Assembly (NCBI GenBank): GCA_013407085.1
Contig: JACCGJ010000590.1
Location: 116,381 to 180,380 of the forward strand
DNA: 64,000 nucleotides
Direction of reading: 5' to 3'
Origin: Atriophallophorus winterbourni
Lineage: Eukaryota; Platyhelminthes; Trematoda; Plagiorchiida; Microphallidae
Positions 19,011 to 31,700 of this stretch are shown here, piece after piece (the stretch's first letter is position 1; each line of letters starts with the position of its first letter). A program made the translations under genes and the position numbers. The notes beneath the pieces were generated by a model. The model did not search any database, had not been told where the DNA came from, and saw nothing but the letters and a program-made list of their open reading frames with translations.

Positions 19011-20666
19011 TGTTACAATCTTCTCCTCGTATGGACTGTTGTATAGTCCGGATGTATAGCGCGGTGATATACATGTAGCAGAAAATTCATGTCCTTCTCT
19101 AACCATGAGGGAAATGCTTGAACAGCGTACTCCATTGTTGGTCAGATATAAGTGTTAATTATCTGTGGGAGTACCAGCTTTGTGAAATGACCAAAGATCC
19201 TTCTGAGCAGTGAGTATGTAGTACAAGCAACGATCCCGCGTTAAAATCATGTTCATCTTTTAGAAAATCCACAGCTCAATGCGTAATGCGTATAAGAGTT
19301 GTAAATCTCCAGCCAGTCTAATAGAGAATACAACAAGTTGCATTTATTTTTATTTAAGCAGTACTCACTCATACAATCTATCCGCGCGGGCAATTATTCC
19401 GTATGTTACACGACGCATAAAGGTGTGACCATCCGCTCAATAACAGAATGGATTGAAATGACGTAAGCATGCATTTTCTACCCGCACTTCACAATTGTTG
19501 GCAGAAAGGTGGGGTTTTTCAAGACTTCATTTGATGCCTAAATGAACACTCATGCTTTTGCCGTGGTTAATGATCTTTGATTATATTATATGATACCATT
19601 TCGACCCGATGTACAGCTTTCGTGTACGCTAATCCAAAGCTATTCCCTAACAGCTCATTTGTGAATAATTATATGAATACTCGAAGGTTTGTTGAAAGAA
19701 CGCTACTCATAAATGTATTCTATCATTACGATTGCTTTGACCAACAAAACGCTACCCAAAACTGCTTTCACATGAATTTATTCCAATAGGCGGAAACGAA
19801 ACCGCATTCTGTTAAGTGGATGATAGATAAACATGTAGAATTTTAAAATCGTTTAGAGTAGAGGGAGTGAAAGGCTGTGCTTCATGGGTTTTTAATTCAG
19901 GATATTATCGTTTGCGCCAACCCATTGCAAATTCGAACAATATTTTGATGGCTCTGGATTTTATCGATTCCGCATTCGAATGGATCATATTTATGGCACC
20001 GAATCAGGCAATTAACCGAGTCGATTGTCGTCAGACGAGCTATATTTATACCGTCACATGGGTAGAGCAGAAATCGTTACCACCATAACCGTTTCGCGTC
20101 AGTTAGTTTGTGAAAAATGGCAAGCAGCTATTTTCAGTGATACGTTGACTTGCACACTGTGATTGTAGAATACGAAGTTGTGTATCGTGTGTGAATCAGA
20201 AGGATTGTCTGCGTAATTGGGGTGGTTGCTCGAGTACTGTTTATAGAAATAAATGCACGTTATTGTTTTCTGAATGAGGGTTTAGATAACATTCAGAATG
20301 ACTGATAAAAAAGTCCCAGAATCAGCTCGGTCACTCTGCGCTGTGATTTTCAAAAGGCTGAAAATCCGTTTTAGTCTGGAATCCCGTAGTAATACGGCAC
20401 ACTCGGTTTGGGGTTGAATGAAGGTTGAGATCAGCTTAAACGTAGTACTACCACCGAACGAACCGAAATCTCTTGTGATGAAAACCAAGTTACTGGCAGC
20501 TTTACTTGCAGCTAGCTAACTGTGCATTCTCTTTTACAAATAGGAGTGTATCATAACACGTAAATGTTTTTCGTGAGTGAATAGCCGTTCGACGGATATG
20601 GCATTTATGGTTAGATTCGCTTCATCGATGATTGAAAAATTACTTCCGATGCATTCAATAAGTTTG
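19011..20666. other. Intergenic sequence, nothing recognised
   Basis: Short frames only; the sequence may include further decayed repeats that I could not assign. Confidence 0.4.
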
Positions 20667-20674
20667 CTCTAGTG

Positions 20675-20921
20675 CAGTGTTTCCCTAACTTTTTGATGTC
20701 TCGCACCCCTGAAATAGTTTAATATGTTCTCACACCCCTCGTACAATGACACAAGAAATACGATCACTGCATGAACACTGAATAAGCTGAAAGATTGACA
20801 ATGAATCAACAGAGAATGACAACAGTTAATACAAGACAAAAACAGGAGAAGCATTGCGCACCCCATGGAATGCTGTCTCGCGTCTGCAAGGGGTGTGAGC
20901 ACCTCTGGTTGGGAAACCCTG
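20675..20921. mobile_element. hAT-type MITE, 247 bp, with 8-bp target duplication
   Basis: Terminal inverted repeats CAGTGTTTCCCTAAC and (reverse complement of the right end) CAGGGTTTCCCAACC bound the element. It is flanked by CTCTAGTG (20667-20674) and CTCTAATG (20922-20929), the 8-bp duplication expected of hAT transposition, with one later substitution. Internal subterminal GC-rich CACCCCT / GGGGTGTG also mirror each other. No transposase. Confidence 0.9.
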
Positions 20922-21544
20922 CTCTAATGAAATCGGACTCGCGCTAAACTGAAAGTTAGCTACGGATGGAATATTAGTAAAGCAGCGAAAAATCTGGTAG
21001 TGAAGTGACAGAGACAGACAGACAATCATCCACGTATTCAAAATCGTTTAGTAAGTTGAGACAAAATAAGTCAAAACCAACGCGATCTTTGAGCAGACAA
21101 TTTTAATGGATATGAATCGGAAGTTTTTCAAAAATCATCGACTATGTTGTTTTAGTTGAGGAAAAGCATTTTTGAAACTATTCGTGCATATTAAGTCCAA
21201 AAATAATAATCTGGAAATATGCATATCATGTTGACGATATTAATTTGACCTAGGTTGTTCAATAGTAGGCAAACATATGATGCAAATATAATAAAGGGTA
21301 TTTGTCATAGAGGTTTTGGAATGCTGAGGCTATCCGTTTATTAAACTGAGGGTTGCCAACGATAGCGACAAGCTAGTTTGAAATTCTTAATTCAGCAATC
21401 GATTCACACAGCCCTTGGCATATTTAAGTGTCCGGCGCATGAAAGTCACTTGCGTATTAGCTGGTTTACCGTAGTTCACAAATTTGGCAACGTAAAACGT
21501 TCCGCCAAGGCCGTCAGATGGCGGTCAAACGTGAAATTATATCA

Positions 21545-21690
21545 CAAGTGAACAAAGTTTAACGGGGTTCGCACAACGAACCACGAAGTTCATACACAGA
21601 ATCACATCGTGATTACTGGTCAAGCACACGAGGTGGATGATCAAAGTAATGTGGTGTGTAAGTGCAGCGAAGGTGAGCAGCACACGCTTT
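21545..21690 (+). repeat. Dispersed repeat with palindromic core, diverged copy
   Basis: CACAGAATCACATCGTGATT, CTGGTCAAGCAC and GATCAAAGTAATGTGGTGTG match the 2385-2600 copy. The end (GTGTGTAAGTGCAGCGAAGG) is also echoed near 605-640. Confidence 0.6.
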
Positions 21691-22364
21691 TGGTATATCA
21701 GACGTAGCTGCCTGTTCTGTGAAGTTCAGAGAGTGGCCTACGCGGTTGGATACCTCGTTTTGCACGGTTAATATGTGATCTTCCTTCAGCAGCACAGAGC
21801 TATCGCATTACGCTTTTTCTCTAGGGTGAGCGACTGATTTTATCCATGTATCATTTATAAGCGTTGTTTTCATCTTATTACATTTGTGCAACGGTGAACT
21901 CTCCATAGATTAGACCTTTTAGAGAAAGATTGTTTACAATCATAGAAGTATGGCCCAGACTAAGCAGGAGGGCGCATAACGGACTTCGTTTAGAGAGTAC
22001 TTTTCTTTTCACCGCTTAGCTAACCACGTTATAACCAGGACGGATGTTCCTAAATAACGTCCAGTTTGTGCATTAGGAGAATGAATCCAGCCGCACATTA
22101 AAGCATTCAGCTCTACAAGCCAGCTTCCCAGATTATTCATGACAAAGCACCTGTCAGCATAAGTTTAACCGGAAAGTGGAAAGATGGCGAAATGCTGTCT
22201 GAAGCGCATCTGCAATGCACCTTAACGCTACTTTGACTTAACCGCCCGTTTGGCCATGCTTATAGGATGGACAACGGTAGGGATTCAGAATCAGGATTTC
22301 GACATTTGGGTAGGTCTCACGATACAATCGGTTTTGTAAAATAGATATTAAAGCTACTCATTTG

Positions 22365-22460
22365 CATCCATTTCCATCACACACACACCCGATGACCGGA
22401 TTCGTGCTGTTTGCCCTCATCAGCGAAGGACAGTGCGATCACGATCCGCATGCTTTGACA
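22365..22460 (+). repeat. Penelope-associated dispersed repeat
   Basis: CACACCCGATGACCGGATTC and the following GTGCTGTTTGCCCTCATCAG match 32725-32790 with substitutions. Confidence 0.6.
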
Positions 22461-22586
22461 TTGTTTTGGATATTCTGCATGCCATTCCCGAGCTTATATT
22501 TTGATACAGCTTTTGAGCAATTTGCATTTACCCGACAGCAAGATCATATTATGCAAGATTGGAAAGTGTTAGAATATTAGACAAAT

Positions 22587-23200
22587 TTGAACCAGCAAAA
22601 TTCCAGATGCCTCATCCCCATGGTGGATCTTAGCCAACCAATCTTCAGCACCTACATTTCAACCACGATACCCAATTTCGAATGGCAACAAACACAGCCG
22701 TATGTAGTGACTACAAACCCCGAAGAATGGCTGCTTAAAATTAACCGATCTGGAAGAAGCGACCTCCCTACGCTACAACAATTGATCGATCGTTATGCGG
22801 TCGAATTGAAATCGATTTAAAAGCAAATGATTTCGTATGCTTGCTACTTTGTTCACATTCCCGAGTCTACATGGACGGTGAGATCAGACATGGTAACCTC
22901 GGCTTCAGTGATGTGAAAACACCACATCAAACCAGACGTGGCCGACCGCGCTGACTTTTTCACCGCTGTACCTATTCTCGGTGCAAAGTCGTACCGCTCT
23001 GTGCAACCCAATCGGGTGACTCATTTATTGCGCGAGCGACGAATTCACACCAAATCAGGTGACAAATATCGATCCAATTGAGAGGCGGCATCCGAAAGCG
23101 ATGCAATCGATGCGTGTAACGTGGTCTTGCCGTTTGAATATTTTAAGGATAAACCAATCGAAACACGTAGAAAATGACGGCGAAGTCTAATTAAAAGTGT
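22587..23200 (+). pseudogene. Unassigned degenerate coding-like stretch
   Basis: A + frame at 22587-22820 (FEWQQTQPYVVTTNPEEWLL, LQQLIDRYAVELKSI) continues in other frames (HIPESTWTVRSDMV, RADFFTAVPILGA, ERRIHTKSGDKYRSN). The protein-like composition across several frame breaks suggests a decayed gene or retroelement gag, but I recognise no family. Confidence 0.3.
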
Positions 23201-23586
23201 TTTATTAGGATAACGTTTTTTGCAAATCGATATTTTAGCAAAGAAATCATGATTCCTAATTCCCGCTGATCAAATCTTCAACGATTTAGCATGAAAATAG
23301 GTTCGAAATCAAACAGAAATCCATAATTACTAAAATAAAAATGATAGATAGTTGCTGACAGAAGTGAAATATCGGTAATCAATAATCCATTTCGAACCAT
23401 AACACAGAGAAAACCTGTTTTGTTTTAATGGAGCGAGGGTAATTAAATCGAAATGGGGGGATAAGCCGTCAACAGTCCTAGTGACGCGTTGAGGAAATGA
23501 TTCCAAGTCATTAATCAGAGAACACCTTTACGGAGTGATAATTGGTTTTGCAAGTAACATCAGGCTAAATTGATTTTCCAACGATA

Positions 23587-23693
23587 GTGAGCTGCATGCG
23601 GAAACACGCTGGACTTTCTCAAGCACTTTTCTTTTGCTTTATATCTGTCTAGGCCTGGGCAACCTGACTTCAAGTCTATAACTGTGTCGGGAA
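23587..23693 (+). repeat. SINE-like repeat family S, left half split by LINE
   Basis: GTGAGCTGCATGCGGAAACA and TCTGTCTAGGCCTGGGCAAC up to ACTGTGTCGG, where the LINE begins. Confidence 0.85.
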
Positions 23694-25078
23694 CAGCGTA
23701 CGCCATTATACACTGTTTTTATTGATTTAACTAAGGCATTCGACTACGTCAGCAAGGAGGGTATTTTCGAAATGCTTTATCTGATAGGCTGCCCCCCAAG
23801 GCTGCTCAAACTCGTTATTTCGTTCCACCCAGGCATGAAAGGCTCAGTCCATTTTAACGGTTGCAGTTCAGAAGCATTTGAAATTCGACGAGGCGTCAAA
23901 CAAGGGTGTGTTCTTGCCCCCACGCTTTTCGCCATTTTCTTTGCTCTGCTTCCGAAGCACGCTTTCAGGACGAGGACAGAAGGCATTTACATACGCACGC
24001 GAAGTGATGGCAAGCTTTTCAACCTGAACCGGTTGAAAGCACAAACCAAAGCACGGGATGTGCTAATCCGTGACCTGTTGTTTGCCGACGATGCATCCTT
24101 TATTGCTCACTCCCAAGAGAACCTACAGTCGCTAATGGACTGTTTTCTATCGGCATGCAAAGACTTTGGGCTAACAATCAGCATGAGCAAGACCAAAGTC
24201 CTTGGTCGAGGGACTGTATCGCCTCCAATCATCACTATTGGAAACTGTCAGCTTGAACCAATACATCATTTCACATATCTTGGTTCAACCATTGCGGATA
24301 ACCTCTCGCTAGACACGGAGATTGATAAGCGGATTGGCAGAGCAGCTGTCATTTTGTCCCGATTGAACTCTCGTGTTTGGGGTAACCGTAAGCTGACTTA
24401 AAGACAAAGATGATGGTATACAGCGCGTGCGTACTAAATGCTTTACTATACGGCAGTGAAACCTGGACCACCCACGCAAGACACGAACAGAAGCTGAATG
24501 CTTTCCATCTACGAAGCATCCGTCGTATCTTGAACATATCGTGGATGGACAGAGTCACTAACGCTGAAGTGCTTTCAACAGCTGGTCTACAGAGCATGTT
24601 CACCCTATTACGTCAGCGCCGCCTGCGGTGGCTTGGTCATGTCTATAGAATGGAAAATGGTCGTATTCCGAAAGATCTACTCTATGGTGAGTTGCAATTA
24701 GGAAGTCGACCAATGGGCAGATCGCACTTGCGGTACAAAGATGTTTGCAAAAAAGATATGAAAGCTCTTGACATTGACCCCGCTAGCTGGGAAGAACTTG
24801 CTCTTGACCGCTCACATTGGAGGCATTGTGTAAAGCGTCAAATGCAAGCTGAGGAGGAGCAGATACAGATCTTGGCTGCTGAACGCAGAGCACGCCCCTG
24901 GCGTGTAACTGACACCCTATAACAGAGTTCTGACTATCGTTGCCATCGCTGTGGGAGAGATTGTTCCTCCCGAATCGGACTGTTTAGTCATTCAAAAGCT
25001 GTAAAACATGAAATTCATGCAATTGTGATGTACATCCATGATCGACATCGACCGAAGGAGACCACCAACAACAACAAC
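23694..25078 (+). mobile_element. RTE-like LINE, 5'-truncated, reverse transcriptase plus zinc-finger tail
   Basis: Longest copy of the main LINE family. RT motifs are clear: FIDLTKAFD, RRGVKQGCVLAPTLF, catalytic FADD in LLFADDASFIA, then FTYLGS. A stop at 24399-24401 and a frame change separate the RT from the C-terminal part (24410-24922: GSETWTTHARHE, LRWLGHVYRM, LRYKDVCKKDMK). A CHRCGRDCSSRIG zinc-finger tail follows a second stop. The 3' end is an AAC-rich tail (about 25065-25078). Endonuclease and ORF1 are missing. It sits inside a SINE-like repeat, whose halves flank it. Confidence 0.92.
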
Positions 25079-25125
25079 CACTTCGTTTGGATCAGGTTTG
25101 TGATTTCATACATACATGCACCTCT
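25079..25125 (+). repeat. SINE-like repeat family S, right half after LINE
   Basis: CACTTCGTTTGGATCAGGTT then GTGATTTCATACATACAT resumes the family consensus at the base after the left half stops. Confidence 0.85.
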
Positions 25126-25622
25126 AGGCCCCCACTTATCATCCTAACGTTGGATGGATGCATGAAAAATGAACAGTTATAGAGCATCCCCCATCCTGGG
25201 ACCATGTTCTAAGCGGGAACACAAACAGACAGCCATTTGCCAGGAACACTTTTCCGCCTGATGCTCAAGGGCTGATGTAATACGAGAAAACAACAAAGCC
25301 GGATCACCTACCATGGAGTTGGTTGCACATCGGAAAAGCTGAAAACAGTTTCTTACCCGTTCACACCTTAACGTGTCAATTGGTGTTTCGAGAGTAAGCA
25401 ATAAAGCACAAGATAGAAGGCAGAAATTCTTTGGAAAACACACCAAAGCATACACGTAGATAGTAAACCTTGACAGTACAAAAGCGACATGCTGTTTATG
25501 ATACCGTCTGACAAAAAAATACACATTGTTCTGTTTGGTTTTGAGAAACCGCAGCCGAGACTAGTGCGTGCGATAGGGTCGAGTAAAACAGAAGGAATGT
25601 GCTTCGATTAGAATCGTCAATC

Positions 25623-25744
25623 TTATTCCATTTCATGCTGTTCGGTTTTAACTGGTTGATTTTTCTTGCCCACAATTTTCAACAAGCGATCAGACGTCAC
25701 GTATGGTCGATCCGTCGAACCATCGTTCCGCTCGAGGTCTTCGA
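25623..25744 (-). CDS. SLC44A: SLC44 terminal exon 20
   Basis: Encodes the cytosolic tail EDLERNDGSTDRPYVTSD and LLKIVGKKN, then stop TAA. Acceptor TTTTTCCGCAG. Confidence 0.96.
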
Positions 25745-28700
25745 CTGCGGAAAAAGAATCAAGAAGATGTGAGGAGTTACCGCTCAATGATGATGGTGTT
25801 CTGGAAATGGTTTGGGTTTTTAGTTTAAAGTCCGATTTTATTAATAAGTAGTATATGACGTTCGAAAAGCAGGACAGAAGCACACGACCGGTTTCGCGGT
25901 TATTGCCGCTCATCAGGTGTGCGTATCCGTGACCTGACATTCGAACGCCGTTCTGACTTTGTGCTAAACCCATTTATTTGCGATTTCGAGGATAAATCCT
26001 CATTTGCAAATTGAAATTTAGCTTTTATATGAGGACTAATCTAAGTCCCACAGTTGGTGCAATGTAGCACCGATAACTGTTTGGAATATTTTTGCAACAT
26101 TCCAATAACAGCAGGATGGTGGTTTTTGTTTAAAGTCAGATTTTATTAATAAGTAGTATATGACGTTCGAAAATCAGGACAGAAGCACACAACCGGTTTC
26201 GCGGACTTAGATTAGTCCCCACATAAAAGCTAAATTTCATTTTGCAAATGAGGATTGATCCTCAAATTCGCAAATAAATGGGTTTAGCTCAAAGTCAGAA
26301 CGGCGTTCCAATGTCAGGTCACGGATATGCATACCTGATGAGCGGCAATAACCACGAAACCGTCCTGATTTTCGAACGTCATATACTACTTATTAATAAA
26401 ATCTGACTTTAAACTAAAAACTAATACCATGCTGTTAATGCAATGTTGCAAAAACATTTCAAACAGTTACCGGTGCTGCATTGCACCGACTGTGGGACTT
26501 AGATTAGTCTCCACACAAATTTCAATTTGCAAATGAGGATTTATCCTCAAATTCGGAAATAAATGGTTTGGGTTGCTAAAAGTTTTCGAGAAATCTTTTG
26601 AAATTCGGATTCATTATACTTCGAAATCTCGGACAGGGTTCAAACGTACGGGCAGTTGTCATTCTCGTTTGGTTTGTTACAGCTCGACAAGGTTGCCCAA
26701 ACTTGCCGTTTCTAAGCATAAAAATAAGATTTCCCAAAGGACGGATTTGTCTAGGTGATTTGGGAACGCAACTTTTGCCGCGTGAGGGTTAACGAACTAT
26801 AATATGCGAAGAACCCTCAGGTAATATCATAGTCCCTCATAACTCCTGCCACTCGAAGCTGCATGGTTCGACAGGTGCTTTGCACATAATAACACTTATC
26901 TTTCAATAACGTGCGTCATTTATATTAAGAAGTCAAGGTTATTGGCACCAAAGTAGAAAATGGAGAGTTTGTTGTATGAGCCACAACATTGTGGAAAGAA
27001 TCGAATTACCAAAATAAAACATAAACGAAATCCAATCACTGCGGTTATATGAATATTTTTCACGCGTGTATTCTTGTACGCATTCAATTATCTGCTGAGT
27101 CTATCCCAAGCTGCGCAACACTTCGTACGGCTCCGGAATCGTGCGTCACGATAAGTATTGTTATGTTGCAATGCTAGTCGTATCAGGCAGAGGTCCCGAA
27201 GTTTCAGACATGCTAAATCAATCTCATCGATATCCACTTGAGTCTGTCGAGATCCTTGTAAAATTTAGTTATGGTGTAGAGCTGGGACATTCAGTCTCAT
27301 CTGAGGACGACGCCTAGAGTTGAAGCGCACTAGACAGACAAAGATTCTGCGCAAATGGAGGTAATAAAATGACTGCGTTTGCTTTCATCGTTAATGATGA
27401 TTAGATTGACGAAAGATTGAACACTGGCCTCGGAATAATGACAAAAATAGTTCCAAGACAACGTTAATAATGGTATGGTAAGGATGAGAATAGGAATGCA
27501 CGAATCAGCGAACAATATACCTACAAAATCTTATCTAAACGCGAGACATACAAATGAGAAACAACTTACGCAAGCACAAGAACATAGTGTCTACTCCCAT
27601 GTCGAAGACATTGAAGAACAAGCACGCTATGATGAACGCGCCGATGACAATAGGCTGAGAAAAAGGGGAAAAATACCGTGAGCAGTAACTGATTGAAACA
27701 TTCTGTTGAAACAAAAATATCAAAAAAAAACAAATCATCATTCTCCTTACTTGCACCCTGCTATCATTGGCATTCAACATGTGGGGATAGTAAGATCAGG
27801 ATCTGCGTGCCTCGAACCACTGTGATAGACAAAGGTCAAACTTGAAACCAATGTTGGCACCACGACCAATCCTGTCCAATCACGTGAACACAGTGCACGT
27901 GATTGGACAAAACATCCAGGTTTGTACGCCTTCCCATTACACACGCCATGAAACCGGTTTCGTTAAGTTCATTCACGTGATACGGACAGAACAATCAGAA
28001 TCCCATAGTCTTGGTTGGGTTTCATTTGCGAAACCGAACCCGTTGTGTCGTATGATCCCAAACGGAATGACCACCGTTCCCTATGTGACGTCAAAACATG
28101 TTGCTCAGAGTAGGCATGATGGGCTCACATGGAAAGCGGCTTTTTTATTCAAGCCAGGCGTTTTAATCAATGCAGGATTTTGTTTACAGCCATGTTACCA
28201 AATAGGATTATACGGGTTACGCTAGGCCAACTACGGTTTCAAAGTAATCAAGAAAGAGTTAACATTTGAATACCCTCAGTGTTTTTAATCATTCGCTTAT
28301 TATTGTTCCAGGTGACAGACAACGGGACATCTCACAGGAATCGGAAAACAATGCGCTTACAACAACTCACCACGATAGGAACGAAAATGTAGTGCAATGT
28401 TGGTCGAAACTGCGAGACAAACGAGTTTTTCACGATCGAAGCATCCAAGAAAACATATGCCAACGTACCTGGAAACGGAACGAATGCAATAAAAACGATA
28501 TCGATGCGATAGGAAAAGGTAGCGACGGCGCAACTTACCACACGCAGCGACGATGACCATTTTGCCAATAAAGAACAAAAACGCACAAACCTTATTCACA
28601 ACGAATACTCTGCAGAGAAGGGAATAAAGAAACGGACCACAAGTGAATTTGTTGGAACCAAATCTGTCAGCTGATGATCAAGTTGTCGCGATAGAATAGG

Positions 28701-31700
28701 AACAGAAGACATCATTAAAAACGGGTATGTATGTATTCATGTCTATGAATGATGACAACCGTGTAAAATTGTCGTGATATATGTCAGAGAACATGCTCTG
28801 TAGACCGGCTTTTGAAAGCAGTTTGGCATCTTCCATCCACGATACGGCTCATGCGCCTTAAACGGAAAGCATTCCTAACTGAAGCGGAATGCTTTCAGCA
28901 TCCCTCGCATCTTGAACACATCGTGGGTGAACAAAGTAACGAATGTCAAAGCGGGTCTATGACAACGTCGCCTACGCTGGCTAGGTCATGTGTATAGAAT
29001 GGAAAATGATGTATTGAAATCAGGAAATCGACCTTTGAGCACTTGCGGTACAAAGATGTTTGCCAAAGAGATATGAAAGATATTGGTATAGACATCACGA
29101 GTTGGAAAGAACTTGCTCTTGATAACACACTTTGCAAGCACTGTGTAAAGCGTCATCTGCAAGCTGTGGAGGAGCATATACTGCTCCTGACAGCTGAGCG
29201 TCGATCACACCTTCAGCATGAAACTTCCAACTGCGTACTGCTTATCGTTGCGGGGGAGATTGTTCCTCCTGAATCGCATTATTTATTCATTCGAAACGGA
29301 ATGTCGCTTAAAACCATCATGAGGTTGTGATCGAAGGAGACCAACAACAGGGGCAAGAGACAATCCAAACGAAACATACGTTTCGTGATGAGAGGGAAAT
29401 CGATGGGCTGTGCCAAGAAATTAGGTTTTTCTCATTCCTCGAGAGGAAACTAGAACTTGGCATGGCCTAATGTTTTGCACTGGGCTACAAGGCGTTCGCT
29501 GGAATAACGATCTGTGCATTAATTCGACTCGTTTGATAAATTCGGTAACAACGTAGCTTAGAATCAACACCTTCATATCTATGGGATGGGTGACTAGGAT
29601 GATTGGAACAACAGTTCTGTCGCTACCAAGGACAGCACGATTGTGGTTTATCTGTTTCATCGCACCGCTGGGAGATTGGTCGCACTCTGATACGGCTTGA
29701 AAAAATGAAGGTCTTGAGAAGTCAACTTGTTATCGTTTGCACGGTTCATTTCCCTCATTACGCTGCACGCAATCCGAAATTTGAATGGTTTGTTTGTCTG
29801 TGGGGATATAGTATATAATCGCATTCAGTTGCATTTTGAAATTCTTGCTCAATCCTGAGTGTTGTCAAGTGAGTAGCGAGGAAAACTTGTAATGATACAT
29901 GAAAGTCGTTTTACTGCGCGTTCTACTGTGTAAATGCATAGTCCAGCCGAGTTGTAAGCGTCTAATTCATGTCAGTTTATACCCAATGTTTTATTAATTA
30001 TATAGCGTTACAGTCAAATCTCGTTACTATGCCACTATCGGTATTATACCAATTTTTCTCGATCCCGACATGTCGCATGGTAGTGGCATAATAACGAGGG
30101 TTCGTGAAAACGGTGTTACAACCAAATCTCGTTACTATGCCACCTGTTGGGACCAAGAAAAAGTTGGATAAAACCGAGACTGGCATAGTGGCGAGATTTA
30201 TTGACAACTATTTAGAACATTGCTCGATGCCTTCGGTACTTGTTTTTATTGTGAAACTGGCTTTAGTGCATAATGATGACTCAACAAACGCTGCAATCAT
30301 CCCCGCCATAACACAATATCCGGTCTCAACATCGATACACGGAACTGTAAGTTGGTTGGGACGAGAAATGCACATGAAAAATGATTTCATTTTCATTTCC
30401 AGATCGAGATCCATGTCAGTGGAGGAGAATAAGCAGCATAACCCCGTTTCGCGACGGTCGTTATGCTGCAATCTTATCCTGAAAGCGACGATGGATGATG
30501 GTGCCGCACAATTTGTTCACAAATTGTGACAGCAGTTTTCCCAATGCCAAATGAGTTGGATGAGCCCGTAGCTTTTCGTTTGAGTACCATCAGTACAAAG
30601 GTGTTCGTTCATTATGCCTCACTGTGTATTTGGTAGGAATACCTGGTCGTGTCTGGATTACATACAGAATCGATGAAAACCATGAACGTTTATTTGGGAG
30701 GCAACGAAGGTGAAAACCCATCAGTTTAGCTTATCTCCATTTTGCGTGATTGAATATTTATTGTTTCGGTACCGATTACAAGCCATATGAGAAGAGTTAA
30801 CAGCAACCACACACACGGTGTGTGAATTCACACTTCAATATGTGACCTCAATAATAATAAAAATCGAACATTGTAGCAGCTGAAAAGCTGTGGAATAGCC
30901 TAGAATTGTTATTTTACTCCTGTCAACCTTAGGAACACGGTAGCCAAATGATACGCTTAGATGCTTGCTAGGTGGATCGTTTATGATTGCACCCACGGAA
31001 TCAGTAGCATGGAGTCGGGCAAAATAACGCAGGCATAAAATGCACATGGAATAAGGTGTTGACAGGATGCCTAGACAGATATATAACAAATGGCTCATGG
31101 CATCGGAACCCGGTGCGATCTGTGTGCATCGTAGAACCGATGTTAAGCAGGTTGGCGTAGAATTGAAATGGTGGCAATGAAATGCACACACTGATGCATA
31201 AATCAATGATGTTCATTTGACAAACATTAAGTTTAAGTGTAGAAGATTATAAGTATACCTAATCAAATTCCGTGAGATTAGACCAAACACCTTGCGAGCA
31301 CTGGTGCAGAAATTATCACCATGAATGGCAACCTGCGAACAAAAGAGTGATAGTTTGAAATAATCAAAAACGCTTACTAACAAAATTGTAAGTAGTCAGA
31401 TAGACGCATTTTTACTACAATTACAAAATCAACGCGCAAATGTTGACGATTAGAATTTAGCATTTCATAACTTTAATTGGCTAGATTAGATTGACTACAT
31501 CGTTTGGTCCCTAAATTGAGGCATTCCTGGGTAAAAAAAGGCTTCGACTTATTGTCATTCACGATTCGGTTTTGACAAGGAAGTTTCGTCAAACCAAGGG
31601 TTCCACTATAAACAGAGATCAGGTTTAAGTTACGTTTATCTGACTAAAGCTAGGAGCATATCTTCTTGTGATATTCCCCAACGAAACATGTTTCCTAGGT

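Noticed and set aside
27570..27733. Longer form of SLC44 exon 19 starting at an AACAG acceptor near 27734
   Set aside because: It does not fit the phase left by exon 18 as well: the product aligns to CTLs without gap only from the CCCTTTTTCTCAG acceptor at 27655.
30835..31206. 123-codon - strand frame next to SLC44 exon 16
   Set aside because: Downstream of the exon 16 donor, no CTL similarity, and exon 17 fits directly by phase.
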